Shown: positions 16,552 to 23,952, numbered from the stretch's first letter. The stretch is DNA of 27,686 nt from Thermoplasmata archaeon (GCA_021797225.1 JAKAAE010000007.1:1-27686), one strand, 5' to 3'. The notes: generated from the letters alone by a model not told the origin. Numbers and translations are program-made.

Positions 16552-17808
16552 TTAATGTTGTGATATTGTTATACCATCTGTGGCCTTTCCAATTATATAT
16601 AGGCATAGATAAGATATGGAAAATACAGTAATCATTACAACTATAATTCCGAAGATCTCAATTCCAAGTTGATCCAGAGCAATGTAGCCTCCACCAAAAA
16701 ATAATCCATTTGGTAGATTCGAGTTTCCTGATGCCGATGCAAATGCATGTTGTGTGAAGAACGCAATCATTATTATCCCGAATAAACCACCTAAAGCATG
16801 GCCGGGCAAAAGACCCACGGGGTCATCTATCCATTTTATACTTGAAAATAATCTTTCCCCACCTATGAATAGTGGACCACCTATAATTCCCAGTATAATG
16901 GCACTACCCGGAGATACAAAACCGGCAAGAGGTGTAATAATTATCAATCCCATCAGTGTTCCGTTTACAGCATCTAATATATCCGGGTATTTTCTGTTGA
17001 ATACATACTGTGAAACAGATAATGATAGCATGGAAGTGCCGGCAGCCAGAAATGTGGTTATAACAACCACCACAGCCTCAGCATTAAAGGCTAAAACACT
17101 TCCAGGGTTAAAACCAAACCATCCCATTAGTAATAATAATATGGCCATTGTCAACCACCCGGAGTTAATTTTAATAGACTCTTTTATTGGGGCGATCTTT
17201 TTCCTCTTTTCCTCCATATGGACTTTGAGCAGTATTGCCAGGCCTGTCGCTCCTGCCGCCCCGTGTACAACTAATCCACCGGCAAAATCACGCATACCCA
17301 TTTTATATAGCCAACCTGTTGGATTCCATATCCATGCCGCGGGAAGATTCCAGATAAAAATGAAATAAATTACGGAGAAAATCATAAATGAAGTTAATTT
17401 AACCTTTTTCAGTACAACCACACCAACTAAGGCCAGTGTTACCGATGCAAATGCCGTTTCAAACAAAAAATATGTATCTGTAAATAACCCGGTATTAAAA
17501 TATTTTGACGTCATTGACCACCATATACTATTATTTATGGATGTATTTGAGAATGCTCCCAACAGAAATCCCTGATAGTAAAATGGATTTCCAATAATTC
17601 CATCTATGGTGGGTGCAAATGCTGTATTAAAACCAATTATAGCCATGACAAAAAGTGATATACCGGATATCATAAGGGTTTTAAAAAAACTCCTGTTAAG
17701 TTTTTTACCTAATTCCCCCACCTCCAAAAATCCAACTGCCATAGTCATTATGAATACCAGTAATGCCGCAATAATTACCCATAAATTATTTAATAGATCC
17801 TGACTCAT
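16552..17808 (-). CDS. amt: Ammonium transporter (Amt/MEP/Rh family)
   Basis: 418 residues with about 11 membrane segments, the usual Amt architecture. The pore twin histidines are in GGLVVHGAAG (H182) and LLPGHALGG (H337). The conserved aspartate before the first (D174, in RDFAGG) stabilises the pore fold. DDP (328-330) and the GWFGFNPGS block (229-237) are further family marks. Amt conducts ammonium (as NH3 plus H+) into the cell. It is rather divergent: the normal AGGTVVHxxSG is GGLVVHGAAG here. No glnK/glnB gene is adjacent, although Amt is usually blocked by GlnK. The start ATG 17808 has a TATA-like ATTATAAATT (17825-17834) upstream, overlapped by a perfect palindrome, suggesting repression control. 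A urea transporter gene lies divergently. Confidence 0.93.
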   Translation of the reverse strand: MSQDLLNNLWVIIAALLVFIMTMAVGFLEVGELGKKLNRSFFKTLMISGISLFVMAIIGFNTAFAPTIDGIIGNPFYYQGFLLGAFSNTSINNSIWWSMTSKYFNTGLFTDTYFLFETAFASVTLALVGVVVLKKVKLTSFMIFSVIYFIFIWNLPAAWIWNPTGWLYKMGMRDFAGGLVVHGAAGATGLAILLKVHMEEKRKKIAPIKESIKINSGWLTMAILLLLMGWFGFNPGSVLAFNAEAVVVVITTFLAAGTSMLSLSVSQYVFNRKYPDILDAVNGTLMGLIIITPLAGFVSPGSAIILGIIGGPLFIGGERLFSSIKWIDDPVGLLPGHALGGLFGIIMIAFFTQHAFASASGNSNLPNGLFFGGGYIALDQLGIEIFGIIVVMITVFSISYLCLYIIGKATDGITISQH

Positions 17809-17830
17809 GACGCATAATTTTCTGAATTTA

Positions 17831-17847
17831 TAATAGCTTTGCTATTA
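17831..17847. promoter_or_regulatory. Perfect palindrome between amt and the urea transporter, candidate operator
   Basis: TAATAGC-TTT-GCTATTA: seven-base arms with a three-base centre and no mismatch. It overlaps the upstream side of the amt TATA-like box and lies about 60-76 bases from the start of the divergent urea transporter. The location fits a dimeric nitrogen regulator, but the binding protein is unknown. Confidence 0.5.
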
Positions 17848-17877
17848 GCCATTTACATTATAGCTTAAATTAAATTA

Positions 17878-17886
17878 TTTAAATAT
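17878..17886 (+). promoter_or_regulatory. TATA box of the urea transporter gene
   Basis: TTTAAATAT, centred 25 bases before the ATG at 17907; no ribosome binding site precedes the ATG, so leaderless. Confidence 0.55.
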
Positions 17887-17906
17887 AATTAAACTTATAT
17901 TTTATT

Positions 17907-18676
17907 ATGATTACAATATTGGAAGGAATTGTGGATTTTATCCTAAATGGAGTTGGTCAGGTATTTTTTATGGGGTCGCCGCTGGTTGGTATCATCTTTT
18001 TAATAGCCATATCTGTTAATTCCAAAAAAGCAGCATTATTTGCCCTGATAGGCTCCATTATTGGAGGTCTAACAGCTTTTGGCTTGGGAATACCAGTGGA
18101 TACAGTGTATTTTGGCATATATGGTTTTAATTCTGTACTTACTGCAATTGCATTGGGTGATACATTTCTAGAAAAAGGGAAATCAGCATATTTAATTGCA
18201 ATATTTGGTGCATTTGCTACCGCAATTATTACTGCTGCCCTTATTCACGTAACATCGATTTTCGGGAGTCAGGTTTTGTTTTAACAACGTGGATAATTCT
18301 TTTTTCAATGTATAAATTATACAATATTAAATTAAGTAAACCGGGAAATCCACCCAAACAAAGAAAAGACATTTTAAAATCACAGAGTTACAATCAAAAT
18401 TCACCGGTGAAAATGAAAGATTTTACATTTAGTGGATTTATAAAATTAATATTTACCGGTATCTCACAGGTTTTTTTCCATAGCATTTCTGCGGTATCTT
18501 CTATAATTTCCTCTATTTTAAAACGCCTGGTAATCTTCTGGAAAGGACCAGAGATGTACTTAAGGACAGCGAATATCATGGTAATCGGTCAGAAGCGTAT
18601 AAAACGGATATCAACCTTAGGAGGGTGTGCTGGTTCTGGCTCAAAAGAACTAATAAATTTAGTCTTTTACCAGTGA
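17907..18676 (+). pseudogene. Frameshifted urea transporter (UT/Yut family)
   Basis: The first frame (17907-18284, 125 codons) is the first half of a urea transporter: ILNGVGQVFFMGSPLVGIIF (about 12-31) and YGFNSVLTAIALG (about 72-84), the two conserved elements of the UT repeat. It ends at TAA 18282-18284. From about 18266 another frame (+2) carries on with SGFVLTTWIILF, matching the family's FPFVLTTW segment after the first repeat. It reaches the start of the second repeat, FIKLIFTGISQVFFHS, at about 18440-18485. Similarity then fades; the remaining frame to TGA 18674-18676 is not transporter-like, and a second lesion near the T7 run at 18471-18477 is possible. The gene thus has at least one frameshift around 18255-18275 and a lost or decayed second half. 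Intact, it would conduct urea inward. Confidence 0.72.
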
Positions 18677-18702
18677 ACAATAGTGTTCATTACTAATGAA
18701 CA
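18674..18702. promoter_or_regulatory. Overlapping palindromes upstream of the DUF4143 ATPase gene, candidate operator
   Basis: Three TGAACA/TGTTCA half-sites: 18674-18679, 18684-18689 and 18697-18702. The first two form TGAACA-ATAG-TGTTCA. The last two form the perfect 19-base palindrome TGTTCATTACTAATGAACA. The array ends three bases before the TATA box, so a bound protein would block TBP/TFB. Confidence 0.6.
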
Positions 18703-18704
18703 AC

Positions 18705-18711
18705 TATATAA
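18705..18711 (+). promoter_or_regulatory. TATA box of the DUF4143 ATPase gene
   Basis: TATATAA, 22-28 bases before ATG 18733, leaderless arrangement. Confidence 0.6.
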
Positions 18712-18732
18712 AGCACTAAAGCATTTATTATT

Positions 18733-19941
18733 ATGATCCTAAAGGAAACACTAAGGGAAATTGTAATTTCCCAAAGAAATGATTTACTTTCCTCTGATAA
18801 TGGAATAGAACGTGGAGAATTAAGGAATATTAACTTAAATATTCCATATGCTACAATATTATCGGGAATTAGAAGGTCAGGAAAAAGCACATTACTGCAT
18901 CAGGTTATAGATAAAATGCCAGTTTTCTATTACCTTAATTTTGAGGATATAAGGTTAATAGATTTTGAAGCATCTGACTTTGAAAAACTGGATAATGTAT
19001 TCCATGAAGAATATGGCAACTCAGAAGATTATTTCTTTGATGAAATACAGAATGTGGACAGGTGGGAAATTTTCGTGCGGTCCCGCCTTGATAAAAAAAA
19101 GCATTTTTTGATAACAGGATCAAATGCTTCAATGCTTAGCAGGGAACCTGGATCCAGGCTGACAGGCAGGCATCTTGATATTGAACTATTTCCGTTTTCA
19201 TACTATGAATTTCTTTTACTTGAAGGCAAAAAAGCTTCTCCCCAAACATTTTATGAATATTTATATAGTGGTGGATTCCCGGAATATTTAAAATTTAAAA
19301 GGGATCTTATCTTAAGGGAACTGCTTATGGATATTTTACAGAGAGATATAATTTTAAGGTATAAAATAAGAGAATCCAAAATTTTGATTGATATGGCTAT
19401 TTATCTTTTAACAAATACAGGAATGGAATTTTCATATCATAAGATTAAAACCATTTTTAACCTTGGTTCCATAAATACAGTAATTTCTTTTATTTCTTAT
19501 CTGGAAGATGCATATCTGTTTTTTACAGTACCCCGGTTCTACTACTCAATAAAGAGGCAGCTTATCAATGCTAAAAAAATATATTCAATAGATAATGGGC
19601 TCGCTGCTGCAAACTCTGTTTTATTTTCCAATGATAGGGGCATAGTCCTGGAAAATGCTGTTTTCTTATTTTTGCGCAGGAAATATAGAGAAATATATTA
19701 TTTTAAAGAAAAACATGAATGTGATTTTGTAATAAAGGATAAAAACAGTATAATTATGGCATTACAGGTAACCTATCTACTAAATGATGATAATAAAGAA
19801 AGGGAAATTGATGGATTGCTGGAAGCAATGTCAGAACTTTCTCTAAATGAAGGATACATAATAACATATAATGAAGAGGATGAATTAAATATAGAAAATA
19901 AAAAAATATCTATTGTTCCTGCATGGAAATGGATGTCATAA
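18733..19941 (+). CDS. Archaeal AAA ATPase with DUF4143 domain
   Basis: 402 residues. The N-terminal AAA_14 domain has Walker A GIRRSGKST (45-53) and a Walker B region YFFDEIQN (about 99-106). The sensor/arginine segment follows as LITGSNASMLSREPGSRLTGRH. The linker ELFPFSYYEFL is family-typical. The C-terminal DUF4143 region (about 200-380) ends in a nuclease-like fold element: YYFKEKHECDFVI followed by ALQVTY, with acidic and glutamine residues at the positions seen in PD-(D/E)XK-like members. These ATPases are widespread and numerous in Thermoplasmatales; the function is uncertain, with links to mobile elements and defence. Single gene, leaderless, with a palindromic array right at its promoter. 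Confidence 0.85.
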   Translation: MILKETLREIVISQRNDLLSSDNGIERGELRNINLNIPYATILSGIRRSGKSTLLHQVIDKMPVFYYLNFEDIRLIDFEASDFEKLDNVFHEEYGNSEDYFFDEIQNVDRWEIFVRSRLDKKKHFLITGSNASMLSREPGSRLTGRHLDIELFPFSYYEFLLLEGKKASPQTFYEYLYSGGFPEYLKFKRDLILRELLMDILQRDIILRYKIRESKILIDMAIYLLTNTGMEFSYHKIKTIFNLGSINTVISFISYLEDAYLFFTVPRFYYSIKRQLINAKKIYSIDNGLAAANSVLFSNDRGIVLENAVFLFLRRKYREIYYFKEKHECDFVIKDKNSIIMALQVTYLLNDDNKEREIDGLLEAMSELSLNEGYIITYNEEDELNIENKKISIVPAWKWMS

Positions 19942-20017
19942 ATACAGTTAATTGAATTTATAAAACAACCTGCAAATTGATATTTTTATATGCCCTGAAA
20001 TATTAGATATTATAGAT

Positions 20018-20391
20018 TCATGATGATTTCTGTGCACTATCAAAAATTTTATAGCTGTCAATAATTATTACAGAACTTTTTAATGCATCTTCCCACGATT
20101 TTTTCAATATCATTTTAATAGCCTCTTCATGAGTCCAGCATATAATATCTGAATAGTATAATTCTTTCGGCAATTTAGGTAAATTATAGACCCGGTCTAA
20201 AAATCTTATACCTTTAAACGCATCAGAGATTATTATAACATCAACATCGCTCCATAAATTAAAATCTCCTCTTGCATATGAACCAAAAAGAATCATGGTA
20301 GATTTCGCGAATTGTTTATTTACTCTATATGAATAAATTTTTAATTTCTTTAATAAATTGTTCCTGATAATTTCTCTTTTTTTAATTTCAT
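20018..20391 (-). pseudogene. MNT-domain nucleotidyltransferase (antitoxin) with a frameshift in an A7 tract
   Basis: The open frame from ATG 20296 gives 92 residues with the nucleotidyltransferase signature GSX10DXD exactly spaced: G5-S6, then D17-V-D19 in GSYARGDFNLWSDVDV. Reading upstream without a start codon, the same frame is open and looks like the normal MNT first helix (EIIRNNLLKKLKIYSYRV), which an ATG-20296 start would omit. The natural ATG at 20389-20391, just after the HEPN stop, is out of frame by one base. Adding one A to the A7 run (T7 at 20377-20383 on the plus strand) restores a frame MKLKKREIIRNNL and onwards into the catalytic motif. So the gene is either a recent one-base deletion, a slippage-controlled gene or a sequence error. 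In the MNT family the enzyme modifies its HEPN partner to silence it. Confidence 0.72.
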
Positions 20392-20394
20392 TTA

Positions 20395-20802
20395 TTAAAG
20401 GCAGGATGCCATCACCTTCTCTGTAAATTCTATAATATTTTTAGCCGCTTCCCTGGAGGCAATAGCATCATTTATTATAAAATGTTCCCATAGTGAGCCT
20501 TCTGTAAACGCATCAGGGTGCCCTGGCAATATATATAATTTATCTAAGTACGGGACAGAGTTTTCAATATTTTGGTCAGTTTTAAATATTTTTGATACGT
20601 CTTTATATAATTTAAGGATTCCATGCCCAGAAGCATTCTTTCCCATAGCCAGTAATATGCCTTTAATTGCAAGTTCAGCGCTCTGCTGTGCTTTAAAGCA
20701 TGCCCAGCTATAACCAGAATTTTCTATATCTGAATCTATTAAATTAAATGTATATACAGCCTGGTCGAACCATCTATGAAATTCTTCGCAATCTAATTCC
20801 AT
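20395..20802 (-). CDS. HEPN-domain protein (partner of the MNT gene)
   Basis: 135 residues, all-helical. It has the PF05168-type HEPN core: WACFKAQQSAELAIKGILLAMG (about 33-54) with GHGILKLYKDV, then the segment LYILPGHPDAFTEG (89-102), where most relatives have a (T)RYPDA motif. The replaced arginine and tyrosine could mean a weak or different RNase activity. The C-terminal helix contains AAKNIIEFTEKV. The classical RX4-6H motif of HepT is not obvious, as in many PF05168 members. The MNT antitoxin gene follows with a TAA-TAA-ATG junction. A TATA-like TTTTAAATTG on the minus strand (about 20822-20832) suits leaderless expression from ATG 20802. Confidence 0.78.
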   Translation of the reverse strand: MELDCEEFHRWFDQAVYTFNLIDSDIENSGYSWACFKAQQSAELAIKGILLAMGKNASGHGILKLYKDVSKIFKTDQNIENSVPYLDKLYILPGHPDAFTEGSLWEHFIINDAIASREAAKNIIEFTEKVMASCL

Positions 20803-20937
20803 GTTTCTATATGGTTATTGCAATTTAAAATTTTTGTGTTTTACTTCTGTTAAATTCCCCTATAATTATTCAATTCTGGATAATATGCCATAAAGTAAAC
20901 TACAATAAAATTATTAACCATAAATAATTATAAATAT

Positions 20938-21735
20938 ATGAGAAGCAGAGATATGGAATATAAGACCGGAAATGATAGCATAAAAGCGTACCTCGCAGAG
21001 CCCGATGATAATGAAAATCACCCTGCAATTATAGTAATACATGAGATTTTTGGGCTTGATGACCATACAAAATCAGTGGCAGAAAGGTTTGCAAATCAGG
21101 GTTATATAGCACTTGCACCTGACCTGTTTACCAGCCACGAGCTTTCTGCAAAGATAACAAAGGCGGGCATAATGGAAACTATGGATTTTATCATGTCCAT
21201 ACCACCTGAAAAACAGCGTGATGAGGAGTATAGAAACAGGAGGCTTGGTGAACTGCCAGAGAACAAAAGAAAAATTATTATGTCCACTTATGAAACATTG
21301 CTGGTTAATCGCCCTGTTGAACTATTAACCAGTTATTTATCATCAGCAGTTGATTATTTAAGAACAAATCCAAAAGTTACAAAAATAGGTTCTGCCGGAT
21401 TCTGTTTTGGTGGAGGAATGTCCATAAATCTTGGCTGCACGGGAAAGGTTGATGCTACGGTAATTTTTTATGGCGATAACCCGGAGCCACTTGAGAAATT
21501 GAAGAATGTAAAAAGTGTTCTTGGCTTATATGCAGGGGAAGACCACAGAATTACTTCAAAAACACCGGAACTGCTTGGGAAATTAATCGAATATAACAAA
21601 CCAGTTACAGTTAAGATATATCCGGGAACTTACCATGCTTTTTTCAATAATACGCGGCCAAAAATATATAATGAACAAGCTTCAAAGGATGCATGGGAAA
21701 TGACTATAAAATTTTTTGAGTCAAACCTGTTTTAA
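20938..21735 (+). CDS. Dienelactone hydrolase-family alpha/beta hydrolase
   Basis: 265 residues. The fold motifs are in order: VIHEIFGLDDH (33-43) with the family glutamate E36, and the nucleophile elbow GFCFGG (154-159; C156). The acid residue is in YAGEDHRIT (D202) and the histidine in YPGTYHAFFN (H233), giving the Cys-Asp-His triad of dienelactone hydrolases. Such enzymes hydrolyse enol lactones or small esters; many archaeal members have unknown substrates. Two starts compete: ATG 20938 and ATG 20953 (MEYKTGND). TATA-like sequence directly abuts the first ATG, so the second may be used. The gene lies between two HEPN/MNT loci on opposite strands and appears unrelated to them. Confidence 0.87.
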   Translation: MRSRDMEYKTGNDSIKAYLAEPDDNENHPAIIVIHEIFGLDDHTKSVAERFANQGYIALAPDLFTSHELSAKITKAGIMETMDFIMSIPPEKQRDEEYRNRRLGELPENKRKIIMSTYETLLVNRPVELLTSYLSSAVDYLRTNPKVTKIGSAGFCFGGGMSINLGCTGKVDATVIFYGDNPEPLEKLKNVKSVLGLYAGEDHRITSKTPELLGKLIEYNKPVTVKIYPGTYHAFFNNTRPKIYNEQASKDAWEMTIKFFESNLF

Positions 21736-21923
21736 GAATATTTTACAATTTTTTACTAACCGGCACCATCCTGCAGGCCTCCTGGCTACAATTTCTTTTC
21801 CGCCACCCGCCCATCGAGAAATATATACATATAAACGACCACCCGGGAGCCAATAATTTCTCCTACACCCGTGTAAATAGCAAATTTATAATACTCAATA
21901 TGTATTTTATTTAATGATAATAT

Positions 21924-22316
21924 TTGACAGCTGATGATGAATATAAATTATTTATGGAAAAATCGGGCCGTTTTTTAGAGAATGCAGAAGAAAATTTTAG
22001 CAAAAATTACCCTGATATAGCAATGTTTAGCCTTTATCAATCATTAGAATTATTCCTAAAAGGTTTATTAATATCAAAATCCGGTGATTTTCCTCATACA
22101 CATAATATAGGGTCACTATTAGAGCTATTAAAAGAATTTGTTGATAACATGGGTATAGACTTAATAAACAGATATTTAGAAGATTATAGCTTAGAGATAT
22201 CAATGATTACAGATGCATATACAGCTTCAAGATATTTTGAATCAAGCTATACCTTAAATTCCGTGAATAAAATTATTGATACAGTTAAAAAAATTGAGGG
22301 TGATTTAAGTGTTTAA
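21924..22316 (+). CDS. HEPN-domain protein, second HEPN/MNT module
   Basis: 130 residues from TTG 21924; an in-frame TAA at 21918 closes the frame upstream and the next ATG is ten codons in. HEPN core FSLYQSLELFLKGLLISKSGDFPHTHNI (about 35-62, with H58 and H60) and the conserved ASRYFE (101-106), corresponding to the RYP motif of PF05168 members. Unlike the first module, the arginine and tyrosine are kept here. TATA-like AATTTATAATA at about 21883-21893. The MNT gene starts within its 3' end (8-base overlap), so the pair is translationally coupled. Likely toxin or effector half of a HEPN/MNT system. Confidence 0.78.
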   Translation: MTADDEYKLFMEKSGRFLENAEENFSKNYPDIAMFSLYQSLELFLKGLLISKSGDFPHTHNIGSLLELLKEFVDNMGIDLINRYLEDYSLEISMITDAYTASRYFESSYTLNSVNKIIDTVKKIEGDLSV

Positions 22317-22617
22317 TACTTTATATATGAGGAGAAAAAACGTTTTTGATAACCTGAACTATTATATCAGGGAGTTAAAGAACACAGTAATGAATATGGA
22401 TCCTGAGGCTGAAATTTACGAATTTGGCTCCACTGTTAATGGAAATTACAATATGGCAAGTGACATAGATATTCTAATTGTTACAGACAAAAAAGAGGAT
22501 ATAATAAAAGCACTATGGAATGCAGATTTTAAGGAACCTTTCGAGTTTCATATCAGAACACCAGATGAATCGAGTTCATATTTTAGCCATGTAAAAGAAA
22601 TCAAAAAGATTAATTAA
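22309..22617 (+). CDS. MNT-domain nucleotidyltransferase, second HEPN/MNT module
   Basis: 102 residues. The nucleotidyltransferase motif GSX10DXD is exact: G40-S41, D52 and D54, in EFGSTVNGNYNMASDIDILI. Family members transfer nucleotides (AMP) onto the HEPN partner. The GTG start at 22309 is chosen because GAGGGTGAT lies just upstream and the frame overlaps the HEPN stop by 8 bases; an in-frame ATG at 22327 would still keep the motif. The C-terminal half is short, with HIRTPDESSSYF as the conserved last strand. Compared with the first module, this gene is intact. Confidence 0.8.
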   Translation: MFNTLYMRRKNVFDNLNYYIRELKNTVMNMDPEAEIYEFGSTVNGNYNMASDIDILIVTDKKEDIIKALWNADFKEPFEFHIRTPDESSSYFSHVKEIKKIN

Positions 22618-22762
22618 ATAAATTATAACGGTTTTAATTCATAATGTTATCTTTAATTAATAGTTCATAGTTAATTATATTTCCTGCCATTAATTTACGC
22701 CATTTTCCAATCTGTCAGTATTTTATACAAAAATATATTAATATCTTTGCAATTAATTCATT

Positions 22763-23059
22763 ATGGTATATTATGTTGCAGAAATAGTTTCACAGTATCC
22801 TGCGTTAAGAAATTCAGCAGATAAACTTTTTTCGCTTATAAATGTTGATGAAAATAATGAAATAACAGTAAGTTTCAGGGATGTTCGGGGTATAACTCAC
22901 TCTTTTGCTGCACAGTATGATACCAGTAAGAAGATTTCAAAAAAGAAAATCTCAGAAGTTGATATGAACGAAAACGTAGTTTTAATGTTTAAACTTCTGG
23001 GCAAAGAAAGACACATAAACACGATTAAAAGCGATAAGGTATACACACTTCACATATAA
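22763..23059 (+). CDS. Small STAS-like (DUF4325-type) protein, tentative
   Basis: 98 residues. The strand ITVSFRDVRGITHSFAAQY (about 34-52) followed by a helix with VDMNENVVLMFKLLGKER (about 66-83) matches the pattern of the STAS-like DUF4325 fold: SF-gV-iS-sFa, then nMN-v-mi-v. In that family a partner histidine kinase-like ATPase is often encoded nearby; none is visible here. A TATA-like AAATATATTA (about 22732-22741) precedes a leaderless ATG. Stands alone between the HEPN/MNT module and a large non-coding stretch. Confidence 0.5.
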   Translation: MVYYVAEIVSQYPALRNSADKLFSLINVDENNEITVSFRDVRGITHSFAAQYDTSKKISKKKISEVDMNENVVLMFKLLGKERHINTIKSDKVYTLHI

Positions 23060-23358
23060 CGCTACAGCTATCATTAACTGTTGGATTTTTACATTTTTAT
23101 CCTATGGAACCTTAAACCTGCGACATGCCTGAATCAGGGTTGTATGTTATGTAAATTTCATTATAGATATTTTCACGGTGAAATCTGAAAATTCAAAGTC
23201 TTTGTCAGTTTTTCCATAAAAAAATAACGGCGAATGATCACCCCAGTTCCCTGGTTTATAGCAATTATTAACCGTTATAAAGTAGATAATTTGATCGTAA
23301 ATTTTTCCTTTTATTTACATGCTGATCAAAAACTTAGACCGTGTTAGGTATATCCCTA

Positions 23359-23377
23359 TGGCGGAAATAAGCCGCCA
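23359..23377. other. GC-rich hairpin TGGCGG/CCGCCA
   Basis: TGGCGG-AAATAAG-CCGCCA: a six-pair GC-rich stem with a seven-base loop in otherwise AT-rich DNA. T-rich sequence follows (about 23391-23403). It could be an RNA structure or terminator of an unseen transcript, or an element end; no gene ends close by. Confidence 0.4.
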
Positions 23378-23669
23378 GGAATTTCGTATAATTTTTCTTT
23401 TTAACCCTGTGATATAATACCTGAGGGGGATTTATGCGGGGAAAAAATGGCTATTATAAGCCTGTTGACAGGAAGATGGTATAATACTTGCCGGTAACAT
23501 AAATAATAGTTATCCCGGGATGAAAACATAAAAAATATAATGAATCATATAAAAGTAAATGAACAACTACTTATTTCCACCATAGCGACTCACTAATTTC
23601 CACTATCCGCTATTGATCAGGATGAAAATATCAGTCAACAAAGCTATGCAGGTACAGTTGTTTAAAGAC

Positions 23670-23698
23670 GTAATACTTATATTACAATTTAGTATTAC
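23670..23698. promoter_or_regulatory. vapBC promoter with repeated GTAATA/TATTAC half-sites
   Basis: GTAATACT (23670-23677) and AGTATTAC (23691-23698) form a perfect eight-base inverted repeat. A further half-site TATTAC at 23680-23685 makes GTAATA-CTTA-TATTAC. The TATA-like ACTTATATTA lies inside the array and the last half-site ends five bases before the vapB ATG. This is the usual layout of autoregulation by a RHH antitoxin-toxin complex. Confidence 0.6.
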
Positions 23699-23703
23699 AA
23701 ATC

Positions 23704-23952
23704 ATGGAAATCATAACGTCTAGAATTGATAAGAAAACAAAAGAAAAAATGAAAAAATTATCATACATCAACTGGAGTGCCGTTATAAGGGAATCCATTA
23801 CCGCCAGGATAAGGGAAGAGGAATCACGGAACCACGCAATTGACAGGAGTGCAATAGCGGAAGGTAAGGCCATAGCGTCAGGGATACGTAAATCATCAAC
23901 GGGGTGGAATTCAACAGAGGAGATAAGGAAATGGAGAGACCGGGCGATATAA
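23704..23952 (+). CDS. vapB: VapB-type antitoxin (ribbon-helix-helix)
   Basis: 82 residues. N-terminal strand MEIITSRIDKKTKEKM, then the helix-turn-helix portion of an RHH fold (SYINWSAVIRESITARIREE, about 20-39), followed by a flexible basic tail that would wrap around the toxin, ending STEEIRKWRDRAI. Such proteins dimerise, bind DNA with the beta ribbon and block the PIN RNase with the tail. The gene starts at ATG 23704 in leaderless context inside a repeat-rich operator and overlaps vapC by 22 bases. Confidence 0.8.
   Translation: MEIITSRIDKKTKEKMKKLSYINWSAVIRESITARIREEESRNHAIDRSAIAEGKAIASGIRKSSTGWNSTEEIRKWRDRAI

Larger units (their letters stand above)
23060..23703. other. Long non-coding stretch with a hairpin and the vapBC operator
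   Basis: 644 bases with stops in all frames and no gene recognised. It holds a strong short hairpin at 23359-23377, a T-rich run after it, a 12-base copy (AATGAACAACTA, 23558-23569) of the sequence at the DUF4143 ATPase promoter, and the vapBC promoter/operator at the right end. Probably decayed accessory DNA. Confidence 0.45.

Noticed and set aside
16754..17368. Long plus-strand frame (204 codons) opposite amt
   Set aside because: It is antisense to the well-supported ammonium transporter, proline-rich and without family motifs or promoter.
17907..18284. A half-size urea transporter of 125 residues working as a dimer
   Set aside because: The next frame carries on with FVLTTW and the start of the second repeat, so a frameshifted full-length gene explains it better.
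18478..18710. Alternative frame in the tail of the urea transporter region (FYNFLYFKTPGNLLE and on) as a transposase end
   Set aside because: Only a faint resemblance to a DDE transposase C-terminus, with no catalytic residue; kept as unexplained sequence.
23571..23625. Two imperfect ATTTCCAC(C/T)AT copies as a CRISPR-like or iteron array
   Set aside because: Only two short degenerate copies, without spacers of regular length or a nearby cas or replication gene.
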